Positions 25,301 to 33,030 are shown, counted from the first letter of the stretch. The stretch: DNA of 64,000 bases from Opisthorchis felineus (GCA_004794785.1 SJOL01004855.1:22698-86697); one strand, 5' to 3'. A program made the numbers and translations. The notes: generated by a model from the letters alone, not told the origin.

Positions 25301-26291
25301 TTTTGTCTGTCGTTTTTTACTGTACACGTTCTACCGACCGGTACATAGTTAGGAGGTGTGCGTTAACCCTCAAAGTGCAATCTACTTCTGGTTGGTGATA
25401 CTTAGTGGAATCACACTTAGATAGAAGACGATGTTTTCCATAATACGGTTGATTTCACAATGCACTGTTCTGAGTGCTGTAGATTTGCCCGAGATTCAAG
25501 TACGTGTTTACCTCATTTATCCTAATACATCGCCGAAATGTTGTGACTTAAAACTTAAATCTTAAAGACTGAGTCCCGTTGACCCATTTGAATAGGGTCC
25601 AGTCATTAGAGAAGCGTCATGGAACTTTCCAGCTAAATGAAAGTTGCTAGCTTGAGATCGTGGCCGTCCTCGAAAACGGGAGAGCGAGAGAGAACGAGTG
25701 CAAAAATCACAGAAAAACCGAGAGCTAGTTGGTGTTTTGTTTTATTCTGTGGCTTTTTGAAGTTGGACTCTCCTGCTTTCTACTCAACTGTTATCCCTGA
25801 TCTGCCTGGCCTTCATTCTGAGGCGGTTTTCTAAAAACTATCGTCTCCAGCGTTATGCTGAGTTCTCTCGCGCCGTTTACTCACTTCCTAAAATACGTCT
25901 GAGGACAAACAGTTTACTATCAGATAGAACTAATCCCCGGCGAGTTCGTCTAACCTTGCAGATGTTTTTGCCGAAATAGGGTAGTGCAATTGATTGTTAT
26001 TGAATTTCCATGAAAAAACGTTTGTTGTTGTCTATAGTTTTTGCGGTTCTAACTTTCTTTGCTCCATGTTTCTATGCGAAGCTGGTTCCAAAGCATTCTC
26101 TGACTTTCTGCCAGGACGCTTGGTGTTTGATTGAATAACTGTCTACGGCTTATTCTGTGTTGTTTCCAGGTGGTTTGTGCGACGACAAGACGGGTGGGAT
26201 GCATCATGATCTTTTGTCCCAAACTCCCAATACCGGATCAGAACGAAACAATATCGAACGCCTTCTACTCCGTTTGTCGTTACATGCCTCC
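4297..26291 (+). CDS. Gene 1: CAP/SCP-domain (venom-allergen-like) protein with micro-exon-encoded N-terminal extension, partial
   Basis: Exon set: 4297-4344, 4877-4897, 8748-8780, 11388-11423, 11960-11980, (15342-15374 optional), 15438-15458, 17834-17943, 21806-21927, 24820-24871, 26170-26291. The last four give about 134 residues of a CAP domain with family landmarks in order: [42 protein letters not shown]. All upstream small exons are multiples of three, open in phase 1, and end with the single base that the 17834 exon needs. CAP proteins of flukes are secreted and often sit at the tegument or in excretory products. The signal-peptide exon is not visible and is probably left of the window; the 3' end is unresolved. 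The CAP part is firm; inclusion of each micro-exon needs transcript evidence. Confidence 0.8.
4877..4897 (+). CDS. Gene 1 micro-exon, 21 nt (copy A)
   Basis: Acceptor tgaaaattccag and donor gtaagt enclose 21 bases, AQNAYQ in phase 1. The same exon with both splice sites exists at 62122-62142 (AQKMDE). Conservation of length, phase and borders between two diverged copies is the main support. Confidence 0.6.
4980..5319. other. Inserted sequence of unknown type
   Basis: This block has no counterpart in copy B at 61.3-62.5 kb, so it entered together with, or before, the adjacent RTE fragment. No coding motif or tRNA-like box was recognised. Confidence 0.3.
5320..5690 (+). mobile_element. RTE 3' end fragment
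   Basis: Matches the tail of the elements at 3.8-4.1 and 45.8-46.2 kb: ggtatgaaggacattacgaa, cgccttccaggatggggg, ccgcgtgatcctcactgcgc, then tgtaggcacctcggaatgat. It lies inside segment copy A. 5'-truncated copies like this are normal for RTE elements. Confidence 0.75.
5965..6035 (+). pseudogene. Third copy of the proline-rich exon, donor destroyed
   Basis: The stretch is similar to 4297-4344 and 61539-61619, with the same ending PTSSYYS and a run of CCA/CCG proline codons. The following donor reads gagagt instead of gtgagt, so the GT is lost. From the nearest acceptor (ttctcactacag) the length is 71, not a multiple of three. It looks like an intragenic exon duplication that has died, unless another donor is used. 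Confidence 0.5.
6110..6489. other. Intron stretch without recognised features
   Basis: Begins with a short (gatgatgat) run near 6108. No exon with strong borders and no known repeat was recognised. Confidence 0.25.
6790..6923 (-). pseudogene. GIY-YIG endonuclease domain of Penelope-like element
   Basis: The reading is [14 protein letters not shown] followed by [16 protein letters not shown]. The VYNI and VYIG strands and the following Arg are the GIY-YIG core; the two Cys are typical of the Penelope version. The downstream part ([12 protein letters not shown]) lies in another frame after a shift. Confidence 0.8.
6924..7428. mobile_element. Short DNA element with 26-bp terminal inverted repeats, inserted in the Penelope-like element
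   Basis: The left end cggatcttttccagataagc... (6924-6949) is the exact reverse complement of 7403-7428. Just inside, both ends share a second related motif around ttaaccccagccac and gtggcggggattaac. It separates RT residues ...VLVQLKD from the GIY-YIG domain, so it inserted into the retroelement. It carries no transposase. The target duplication is unclear. Confidence 0.72.
8091..8215 (-). repeat. SINE-B tail, minus copy
   Basis: Reverse complement of the tail region of the tRNA-headed element at 37935-38150 (caccggaataataacgccag, ggaggacgaccgtttaaacg). Translations of this copy and its partner at 8365-8490 resemble each other. Confidence 0.5.
8365..8490 (+). repeat. SINE-B tail, plus copy
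   Basis: Contains cagtgcttctctcacctgta, caccggagttattgcaccag and gaggactgttcaaatgagac, as in the tails at 38070 and 35690. It forms an inverted pair with 8091-8215. Confidence 0.55.
8748..8780 (+). CDS. Gene 1 micro-exon, 33 nt
   Basis: The acceptor (gtccacctaatttag) and donor gtaagt enclose 33 bases reading [10 protein letters not shown] in phase 1. The peptide is polar and Gln/Arg-rich like its neighbours. The next exon, at 11388, completes the split Gln codon. Confidence 0.55.
8800..9469. other. Intron stretch of gene 1
   Basis: Holds an open frame of 97 codons (9181-9474) with no motif and no matching splice sites. Nothing recognised. Confidence 0.25.
9470..9690 (+). repeat. SINE-C copy with tRNA-like promoter
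   Basis: The order is aagtcctcagtggataagcc, then gatcagctgctcgtggccgg (A-box region) and gcgagttcgaatccccctag (B box), then gtgagttgcgcactggtgat. Other copies: 23560, 52220 and 60845. Confidence 0.6.
9955..10115 (-). repeat. Family-G fragment
   Basis: Contains attgaggtgacatctttagt, gattggtgatgaatcatttg, gcccagcttggtgatcagat and gcacccgagctaccgatatt, the same landmarks as the arms of the fold-back element at 14.5-15.0 kb, in the orientation of the right arm. Confidence 0.55.
10210..11387. other. Intron stretch of gene 1
   Basis: Only short unsupported ORFs. No recognised repeat and no strong exon candidate other than the one that begins at 11388. Confidence 0.25.
11388..11423 (+). CDS. Gene 1 micro-exon, 36 nt
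   Basis: Acceptor tttacgcattttttcag and donor gtaagt enclose 36 bases, [11 protein letters not shown] in phase 1. Both splice sites are near-consensus. Frame 0 is also open, but phase 1 is required by the CAP exon downstream. Confidence 0.62.
11960..11980 (+). CDS. Gene 1 micro-exon, 21 nt
   Basis: Acceptor ctttactttttccag and perfect donor gtaagt enclose 21 bases reading NAEHNR in phase 1 with split codons on both sides (Phe and, if 15438 follows, Trp). A further AG and GTGAGT pair lies 18 and 55 bases downstream, but its length is not a multiple of three and the intron would be too short. Confidence 0.58.
11981..13979. other. Intron stretch of gene 1 with unsupported ORFs
   Basis: Carries a 133-codon minus-strand frame (12686-13087) and a 101-codon plus-strand frame (13152-13457) with hydrophobic stretches. 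Neither has recognisable motifs. An AG/GT pair at 13696-13727 encloses 32 bases, which does not fit the micro-exon rule. Confidence 0.25.
14060..14275 (+). repeat. Family-E repeat copy
   Basis: Shares cctcatgtttcagttggtac, ctactcgcaaggttgctaaa and cgcccttcttggggctcatc with 49190-49330 and, reversed, with 58490-58670. Shorter pieces with accggtc and gtgggttgt lie at 4160 and 61415. Confidence 0.6.
14480..15025. mobile_element. Family-G fold-back element with 175-bp inverted arms
   Basis: 14525-14699 and 14846-15020 are reverse complements over 175 bases with one mismatch that I can find, enclosing a 146-base loop. The arms carry gatgaaacgtttgcaatcca, caactgccaagctcggcgaa and gatgatgtcacctcgattgg. 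The only ambiguous base of the window (N at 14845) sits exactly at the inner edge of the right arm. A related, more diverged arrangement lies at 26.36-27.08 kb. Confidence 0.75.
15342..15374 (+). CDS. Possible gene 1 micro-exon, 33 nt
   Basis: The acceptor agttgcttttttcag is very strong. A weak donor (gtacca) 33 bases on would make another multiple-of-three exon, reading [10 protein letters not shown] in phase 1. The intron to the next exon would be only 63 bases. It may be skipped or spurious. Confidence 0.33.
15438..15458 (+). CDS. Gene 1 micro-exon, 21 nt
   Basis: Acceptor ttttcgttgcttttcag and donor gtaagg enclose 21 bases. In phase 1 they read STVHYY, with a split Trp codon in front and a split Ala codon into the CAP exon at 17834. 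The pyrimidine tract is excellent and the exon is the nearest one upstream of the CAP exons. Confidence 0.6.
15459..17833. other. Intron of gene 1 before the CAP exons
   Basis: No repeat was recognised and no further micro-exon with two strong sites was found. Confidence 0.3.
17834..17943 (+). CDS. Gene 1 exon: start of CAP domain
   Basis: A 110-nt exon between a pyrimidine-rich acceptor (tgctgtttcgtccatgcag) and donor gtaaga. It begins with the last two bases of a codon and ends at a codon boundary. It encodes 36 residues containing [14 protein letters not shown] and EMPDL, which match the first helix and the loop before the conserved VW-D of CAP proteins. The open frame continues upstream of the acceptor without a start codon, so the splice site rather than a start defines the 5' end. 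Confidence 0.87.
17944..21805. other. Intron inside the CAP domain of gene 1
   Basis: A 3.9-kb intron between ...EMPDL and VWDQKL. It holds short open frames only (for example 20524-20793) and no recognised repeat. Confidence 0.4.
21806..21927 (+). CDS. Gene 1 exon: CAP domain, VWD to GENLA
   Basis: A 122-nt exon with acceptor attgctttttttcag and donor gtgagt. It starts in phase 0, exactly continuing the previous exon, and ends two bases into a codon. It encodes [15 protein letters not shown], then CIFEHN and [12 protein letters not shown]. The W-D-x-x-L-x-x-x-A helix, the HN histidine and the E of GENLA are the most conserved features of the SCP/TAPS (CAP) family; this H and E are two of the four cavity residues. 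Confidence 0.92.
21928..23284. other. Intron of gene 1, first part
   Basis: Open frame 22178-22360 has no motif or fitting splice sites. A short gagagagagagag run lies near 22589. Nothing else recognised. Confidence 0.3.
23285..23460 (+). repeat. SINE-C copy, degenerate
   Basis: Contains caactactagccaggaggtc, gcaggttccaatcccactgg (B box) and ccagctgtacagtaactcct, matching the SINE-C head and tail. Confidence 0.5.
23560..23840 (+). repeat. SINE-C copy
   Basis: Starts gagaagtcatcactcgagaa and runs through ttcgtggccgtaatggttaa (A box) and a worn B box to gaaacagctgtacagtgctt. The same beginning occurs at 60847. Confidence 0.62.
24820..24871 (+). CDS. Gene 1 exon: CAP domain, WYE and GHYDQ
   Basis: A 52-nt exon with acceptor tgcttgtgttcgtgcag and donor gtgagt. 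One base completes the split codon of the previous exon (Asp), then 17 codons: [17 protein letters not shown]. The WY-E and GHY-Q motifs are the second half of the CAP signature. Only seven residues separate WYE from GHY, far fewer than usual, and the usual T of HYTQ is D. The phase fit on both sides is exact. Confidence 0.88.
24872..26169. other. Intron of gene 1 between GHYDQ and VVC
   Basis: Open frames at 25164-25352 and 25637-25834 lack motifs and do not fit the phases. No repeat recognised. Confidence 0.35.
26170..26291 (+). CDS. Gene 1 exon: CAP domain C-terminal part
   Basis: A 122-nt exon with acceptor tctgtgttgtttccag and donor gtgagt. It starts in phase 0, as the preceding exon demands, and encodes [11 protein letters not shown], then IMIFCPKLP and [11 protein letters not shown], ending two bases into a Pro codon. 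This matches the CAP stretch Q-V-V-W-x-x-T-x-x-V-G-C and the later VCNYSPPGN motif (CAP2). The normally invariant W after VV is C here. Another open frame across the same bases does not fit the phases. Confidence 0.9.
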
Positions 26292-26354
26292 GTGAGTGAA
26301 CTCCGTGCGATAGTCCTTGGACTGTTAAACCGGTCGCAGTGCAGTTTCACGACT

Positions 26355-27080
26355 GTGCTCTTAGCAATGTATCCAAATATTGGTAGCTCTATTGAGTTTA
26401 CTGGCCGTTGATCAGGTGTCAGTTGAATGGTCCGTGGAGCTAGACAGTCGGCTGACAAATGTTTTACCACCACCGGGTGACGAGACAATATCAGTTCGCC
26501 TTTGGATGATTATATCCTTCAAGTCTTTCTGTGATCATATATAGCCACCAAAGAGAGGTTATTATCTTTATGGTCAGTGACTGTTCGAGGATTGGCCCGC
26601 GTGTAATTTGATCGGGCCATTTTGAGTTTTTGTTGCGTTGTGATCTGCTTATCTTGCATTTGGTTGGTACGTTGAACACATCCATTACCGCAGTAGTTTC
26701 GTTCCTCATTTCCGCCCGGTTCGTTTTGCTCTTCGCGTGTGTTGTTGAACAATCAAATAACAGGTAGACTGGCTGGTACACTTCTTGCAAGAAGACAAGA
26801 TTTGTCAATAAGTATAAAGGAACAGAACTACTGAACTGGAATTACTCAGTGGACTAACCGAATTCAACATAATCGGATCACAATACAACGTGAACGAATC
26901 AATGTACTTCCGGGCCAGTTCTCAAACAACCAGTCACATTACAGCTCTGACATACTCTTCGAAAGCTATCAGACCGCAAGCGAAATCGGAGGATTTACCC
27001 ATTTAATAAGGAGCTGACTAGGCCTCCTTGGATGGTGGAGAAACGTTTGCAACCCAATTGCCAAGCTCCGCAAACTGATT
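26355..27080. mobile_element. Family-G fold-back element, diverged
   Basis: The left end (26355-26480) has ccaaatattggtagctctat, as in the left arm at 14.5 kb; the loop (26640-26780) has cttgcatttggttggtacgt, as in the 14.7-kb loop; the right end (27030-27075) has gagaaacgtttgcaacccaa and ttgccaagctccgcaaac in the opposite sense. It starts about 60 bases after the last firm CAP exon. Confidence 0.55.
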
Positions 27081-27143
27081 ATGTACCCCTTGGACCGTTC
27101 ATCCTTTTGGAAACGGATGTTCTCACTTTTACTGTCGCTGTAG

Positions 27144-27169
27144 AAACCTTCGAACTTGCATAAAAGAAG
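27144..27169 (+). CDS. Candidate next exon of gene 1
   Basis: After the acceptor acttttactgtcgctgtag, 26 bases run to a moderate donor (gttagt). The first base completes the Pro codon left by the 26170 exon, then NLRTCIKE follows, so the joint would read VCRYMPP-NLRTC. CAP proteins usually continue PPGN and then cysteines, so N and C are in reasonable places, but G is missing. Phase and acceptor are good; the donor is weak. Confidence 0.3.
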
Positions 27170-27259
27170 GTTAGTTCAAGGAATAATGACACATATTTTG
27201 GTATTTTAATGCGTAGTGTTGGCGCAACATGGATCATCGGTTACGAAGACGGTGTATGC

Positions 27260-28220
27260 TGGATTTCAGTCGGTGTACACAATTGGCATCGACAACTGCA
27301 CCTCAGTGGTGCTAGCAAAACCTTGCCCGATTGGCCAAACACATTCTAACTTTATCACACGGTTTAAGATGAAGGACGGTGTCGATGATGAAACAACGCA
27401 GGCAAAAGTGCACTGACGATCGTATTCCGATTAGCACCGGATGCTAAGTTCGGTACGTAAATGAACCGTAGTCAAAAACGTGTCTCACGTCAGATTCTGG
27501 AGGCTTGCAGGTTGGAGAGTGTGTGACATGAAACCGGAATCAGTGAAGCTGCTATCCGTGGCAGAAAACAGGATCAGTATATATCTGATAGGACCTCTAA
27601 AGTGCCAGTCTGATCCGTATATATTAGGGCATTGAACGGATACTATAAAGGTTCGAAGATATACCTGATGTTGCTCGAGGATTACAAGAATGAACAAAAT
27701 AATCGTTCAGCCCCAACACTATTTCGGTGCCCAGCTGTCGTGCCACCCGAAGAAAGCATGAGGTCTGATCTGCGGCTTGGATACCCAAGTCTAGAGAGTA
27801 ACAGTCGAGCTACTGAGGTTGGGTTTGAACCACGGACCTTCTGTTCCGTAAGTTCCCGTATTATCGACTGAGCTATCTCGAGTTCGGAACACAAGAATAT
27901 CATCAAACAGAAGTGAAAAACAATGACTAATGATACCTGTTTTGTATAGGTTGCCCTATGAACACATTGCGTATTTCCTTTGACCAGTTCATTTACTGCC
28001 TATATCAATTTCACATACTCATGCAGCAAATACGTGGAGCACGAACCATACGAAAAAATATAGGACGCCAAAGGCTTGCGAAACAAAGGAATGGCATTTT
28101 TGAATGCATCTTTCAGTTTGTTTTGCATTCCAGTTGAATAAAGAGGACGTTGGGTTTATCTATTCTCTTGGTCTTCTGATATGGTCCAGAAATAGACCGG
28201 TTTGGATTAGGTACATCGTC
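27260..28220. repeat. Dispersed 1-kb repeat, copy 1
   Basis: Aligns end to end with 30390-31290. Outside the core the two differ by scattered substitutions and small indels; the core 27621-27855 is identical to 30714-30948. A minus-strand SINE-A lies within. Confidence 0.75.
27690..27890 (-). repeat. SINE-A copy with tRNA-like head
   Basis: On the minus strand: gagatagctcagtcgataat (A-box region), ggtccgtggttcaaacccaa (B box), then ctcatgctttcttcgggtgg and gggctgaacgattattttgt. Frames through this SINE give the junk peptide KVRGSNPTS. Confidence 0.7.
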
Positions 28221-29131
28221 ATCATCATCATCACAGACAGTGTTGACACTGAGGTCTCACTACCGTACAACCATCAAATTTGTCTAATTATATTTCAAGC
28301 CTGCAAATGAAATGGAGAGGAAAGAGTGGGTAAGGGAGGTGACCTGGTGTTAGCCTGCCGCAAGCATCCTGAGGTGCCTACACCATTAAATGCTCAGTCG
28401 AACAATTTGGCAACAAATTGGCAACACGGGGACCACTGACATCGATCGGTCGCCATTTCTTGCGATGTCTGCAGCCAAGCGCAGGCGAGGTCACGGGCAC
28501 ACAATCGTGAAAGGCGTACAATACCAACAACACTCAAACTCTTCGTAATCTCTTTCACATCCTTCTGCCAAGTCAGGTTGTCAACCTCGTGGTTTCCGCC
28601 ATTCCGTAGTAGGCATGGTGAACAACACTCTTCTCGGTAGACGGTGTTTCGACATGCGTAGTACATGGCCAACAGACTGTAGTTGATGGTGCTTGTTATT
28701 GTCCGCGATTGAAATATCTGCAGTACAACCAACTACCCGTTTTCTAATCGCAACGTTACCAATCCGTTGACACCATCCAACTCCAGCAACGACTCCGAGG
28801 CATCGGTGGTCAGAAGCCCGAAGACGCCTCACATCGTCTGTCCGCAGAGGCCATGTTTCACAACCATACAACAATACAGCCCTCACTTTAACTTGGTACA
28901 CGCGAGTCTTAAGACCCAGTGAAATGCTTTTTTGACACCACAAGTGATGCAAATTAGCTAGCGTGGTTTTGGTCTTTGAGATACATGCACTGATTTCATC
29001 AGACAAACTTCCGCCAGGGCTAATACAACTGCCGAGGTATGTAAAATTCCCCAAAACCTCCAGTGATTCTCTTTGAATCGTAAGGGGTATGTTCAGAGAC
29101 TGCGTGGTATTAAGCATGACTTTGCAAAACG
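28221..29131 (-). mobile_element. RTE 3' fragment with (TGA)n tail
   Basis: The minus strand has 178 open codons: [58 protein letters not shown], then VGHVLRMSKHRLPRRVLF, followed in other frames by the family's C-terminus, and ending in a (tga)n run at 28221-28232. It is 5'-truncated within the reverse transcriptase, and better preserved than its relatives at 3.2 and 45.4 kb. Confidence 0.85.
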
Positions 29132-30389
29132 TTTTTTGTTCATAATGGTCAGATCATGAGGTTTAACCGTTTTATTCCGGCTGAGGAAGCTGATCAAAAA
29201 CCCACTTACTGCAAGGATGTCAAGAAAAATCGGAATAATTGCAAAAACGATAGTCAAATTTGTTGACAATGCGCTGAATCTGGTAAGGAATGCAAACAAT
29301 ATAAAACCCATCAATTAGTCTCTAGGTGAAAAACCTCTGCAGTCAAGCTGGGAGCACGTATTTGAGGGAGGAAATAATTTTCTGCATCTCGTCGTTAGCT
29401 CCTACATATAGGTAAATGAATCTAGGCCATTCACCAGGTGACCGTTCAGAAGGCCATAAAGTTCAAATCTAAAAAACGGGAGGAGGTAACAAGAGACCGG
29501 ATGGAGTGCTGGATTTTTGCGGAGTCATCTCGAGAATCAAAGTTATCTGGGCCGATCGGTTGGTCCGGTGTTGTCCCCCAACCTGTGGCAACTGGGCAGA
29601 ACCTGTTGGGCTATTTCAGGCATGCAACTAGAGTAAGACGCTTCTGGACGCGAAACTCACTCCTGTAAATCGCGACGACCTCTCGGGTGATTTATAATCC
29701 TGGATGTACGTGGTAACTTCCTATCAGCCTTGTGAATAACGATATGTGGTGTACCAGAATATACTTGGTGTCCAGAGTATACAAGACGTTAATAGTTCTT
29801 AAAACTCAAATGGACATCCGGAGAGACATATATTATCGTCTCGTGATAAAATTGGTTAGCCTCAAATGAGAATTAATTTTACAAACACAGAGGTGGTGAT
29901 CCGACAAGGCAATTGATCTTCTAGCATTTACCGGAGTTGTGAACGTTGGATTACGGTTGCAAATTGTTTAAAACTGCAGGTCACTTTGTCCTGGTGGTGT
30001 GCCGTCTGCAATATCTTGACTGGCGTGTTGTACAAAAGGCACACCAGATTACATTTGAACTTGCGTTGGCACATCTAGCGGGCGTGATACATCAGGTGGA
30101 TCCTACCTGGATCCTTCTGCTGTTCTTACTCTGAAGTTTCCACTGAGAACCGGAATTCGAGGTGATTTATAGATGGATTGAAAGTTTTTTTCCAAATAAT
30201 GTAAAGTCGTTGGTATGTTGTTTGTTCGTTGTATTTGTTCAGCAGTTTATCTGCTTCTACGCAGCTAATCAGATTTAATTTGGTGTCATGGTTGTTCAAT
30301 CTTAACCACTTCATCTATCCTCGGACTGGAAGCGCCGGGCTTGCAGGCAGTCAGTCTGGTCAACTGTTAAGGGAAAACATGCAGTCTCG
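29132..30389. other. Stretch without recognised gene
   Basis: Short ORFs only. Possible acceptors near 29619 and 29979 are followed by quick stops, so terminal exons of gene 1 here cannot be excluded or supported. Confidence 0.25.
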
Positions 30390-31290
30390 GTTTGCGGGCA
30401 AAAACTTGTCCGATTGGTCAATCACATTCTACCTTCAACACACTTTTCAAGATGAAATATCGATGGTGAGACAACGCAGACAATAGAGCACTGACGACCG
30501 TATCCCGATAGGCACCGTAGTGTTTGCAATCGGATGCTAAGTTTGGTACGTAAATTACCCGTGGTCAAAAACGCGTTTTGCGTCAGATTCTGAAGGTTTG
30601 CCTTTCGGAGAGTGTGTGGCACGGGACCTGAATCAGTGAAGCTGCTTTCGGTTGCAGAAAACCGACTCAGTATGTACTTGATAGGACCTCTGAAGTGCCA
30701 CTCTGATCCGTACATATTAGGGCATTGAACGGATACTATAAAGGTTCGAAGATATACCTGATGTTGCTCGAGGATTACAAGAATGAACAAAATAATCGTT
30801 CAGCCCCAACACTATTTCGGTGCCCAGCTGTCGTGCCACCCGAAGAAAGCATGAGGTCTGATCTGCGGCTTGGATACCCAAGTCTAGAGAGTAACAGTCG
30901 AGCTACTGAGGTTGGGTTTGAACCACGGACCTTCTGTTCCGTAAGTTCGCGCCTTAACGACTGAGCTCTCTCAAAATAGTCAGTAGTGATAACTGTTTCA
31001 TACAGGTTACCTTATGAACATACTGAACAAATTCTTTGACCATTTTATTTACTGCCTATATGTATTTCATTTACTCTCGCAGCCTATTCGTGAATCATGA
31101 GGCATATGAAAAAGTATAGAACGTCAAAGGCATGCAAAACAAAGGAATAACATTTTATTGAATGCATCTGTCAGTTTGTTTTGATTTTAATACTGTATTC
31201 CAGTTGAATAAAGAAGATGTTTGGTTTACCTCCTCTCTTCGACTTTTTGACATGGTCCAGAAATAGACGGGTTTGGACTGGGTGATTCGG
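30390..31290. repeat. Dispersed 1-kb repeat, copy 2
   Basis: The counterpart of 27260-28220, about 3.1 kb away in the same orientation, with an identical 235-base core at 30714-30948. Both copies end near tggtccagaaatagac. Confidence 0.75.
30785..30980 (-). repeat. SINE-A copy
   Basis: Same element as at 27690-27890. The A-box part differs (gagagctcagtcgttaaggc on the minus strand) because it lies just outside the identical core. Confidence 0.7.
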
Positions 31291-31669
31291 ATTTGATTTA
31301 AGCAATGAACCCGAGTAAAAGTCACTCTCTTTTTAATGGGCTACAAGGGGAAAAGAAGCAATTTGGCAATTCCCTCCCCCCAAACCCGTTTATCTCAGTG
31401 TCTCATATCCACAACCTTCATTCAGCAAAAATACTGCTGCCCATGAAAGTGGTGACGAGTTCGACTCAGCCTGATCCACTTGGACTATGCACACTATCGG
31501 GCGCATTTACAGAGTTCTTGTAGACCGGACATCATGGGGTTTCACTGCCTTGTATCTTATTGGCCAACCGAATAATGAGTGTAGACAAATACGATATGCA
31601 ATGGGAAGCGTACGTCGGCCGTTACAATATCTGATTGGAAAGCACTCATGCTGTGTATAATGGTCAGAG

Positions 31670-31845
31670 AGATAACCGTCCACCCTTTCTGTACATAGCT
31701 ACCATACCAGCCGAACGAAGACCGCGGGCCAAGATACAACCAGACCGTCCCAGCCTAAACAGCAGTAGTCGCGGTGTAGATGTTGGGTTCCGAAAACTCC
31801 GTGTGGCCTCGCATAGGGGATTTCATAACCCTGGATAAAACAATG
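31670..31845 (-). repeat. SINE-A copy, degenerate
   Basis: Has the SINE-A tail and body landmarks (gaacgaagaccgcgggccaa, gcctaaacagcagtagtcgc, gatgttgggttccgaaaact) but worn A and B boxes. Confidence 0.45.
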
Positions 31846-31859
31846 AAAAACAGACCTCT

Positions 31860-32275
31860 CAAATTCCACCTGATCATCCAGTGTAGCCAGTGAGCACTCC
31901 GGAAGTTTGCATCCGGAGTATTTGAACATGTCATCAATTCCGAAGACAGTAGTGCTCTGCGGTGACAAAAAATGCGATATCTGTGGTCCGGCTGATTTGG
32001 TTTGCCAGTGACACGAAATAAGACGTGGGGAGAAATTTGCGAGAATTTGAATAACAAGGCAATCTTCCTCAGAGTCCTTGATTCCAGGAAGGCATTTTGA
32101 CTCCAGCAAACACAGTGAGGACCAGAAGGGGTGATATCTCAAAGAAATAATTGAAAATATGCTAGGCAGCAGCATTGGAAGTAAAACCCAAATTACCTCA
32201 GAATTCAATGATATTCTACTTCAGAAGTTCCCCTCCGACCACCGAAAAGTAGAATTCTAGACCTTGGTGTAACGG
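31860..32275. repeat. Family-F repeat, copy 1
   Basis: Shares ggggtgatatctcaaagaaa, ccgaccaccgaaaagtagaa and tagaccttggtgtaac with 34150-34445. A 169-codon minus-strand frame (31699-32208) runs through it but also into the neighbouring SINE-A, so it is unlikely to be a gene. Confidence 0.5.
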
Positions 32276-32667
32276 TGCATACTACTGACAAAGTTTGTCA
32301 GTAGTCTCATGTCTGGTGGCCAAGCTCCGCTCCCGCCTCTGAGGGAAGGTGAAGCTTAACAAGAAAAAATTATGGAACGGCTTTACAGTTTCAGCTCACC
32401 ATTGTTTATTATTCCAAGAACATCAAGAGAAGTTGAAGGAGAAGCTTTGAAATGTTCACTTTTCAAAAACTCTGAGCAGTTGAAACTTTCACGTCTAATG
32501 GCTTGTAACGACTTAGTTTGTGTTTGCCAGTAGGTAACTTCGCAGCGAAGGGCTTTCACAGATATATGAACTCCACTATTACTTGCTCGGTTCAATATAC
32601 CTATATCCTAAAGTTTTACCATCAATTTTTTGGTTGCGTGGGAAATGGGGTGTTACAATCAGTATGT

Positions 32668-33030
32668 TGTGAACTTCAGTTTTCCTAATGCCTTCTCTTT
32701 GACCGTGAACCCGAGTCCGGATAGGCGCTTGTTAGCCTGGTGCGCTTAGCCAAACCAGAAAGCCAATGAACATGCGAATCCGCTGATATATTGAACACTG
32801 ACGCGTACAGGCGTGTCATGTGCAGCCGAAAACGGGCTGTTTATAAAGCTCACGTGGAAAGTTCTAGGCGAGCCAAAGATGATACTAAAAATAGAACTCA
32901 TCTGTCAAGGGCAAGTGAAGAACAACCAATTAAATCTGTCCCAATGAAAACGGTTATTTCATTGGCAGTGCTGTAGTCCAGTTGCGTTTGGAGCTGGTTC
33001 TCCTAATACATTATGACTTCAGTAACTCAT
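32668..33030 (+). repeat. Left arm of a 0.36-kb inverted repeat
   Basis: Reverse-complementary to 35805-36167 with few differences in its first 280 bases: ccggataggcgcttgttagc, gttcattggctttctggt (on the other arm), acgggctgtttataaagctc. It contains a 61-codon frame (32791-32976) reading AYRRVMCSRKRAVYKAHVES, rich in basic residues. No family recognised. Confidence 0.65.

Noticed and set aside
26365..26384. Possible short terminal exon after the last CAP exon (PNVSKYW and stop)
   Set aside because: The acceptor and exon fall inside sequence shared with family G, so the apparent exon belongs to the transposable element.
26157..26411. 84-codon frame over the last CAP exon ([15 protein letters not shown])
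   Set aside because: It does not match the phases set by the 24820 exon. The frame giving [11 protein letters not shown] matches CAP proteins and the splice phases on both sides.
31699..32208. 169-codon minus-strand ORF
   Set aside because: It runs across a SINE-A and a family-F repeat, and the family-F copy at 34.2 kb does not keep the frame.
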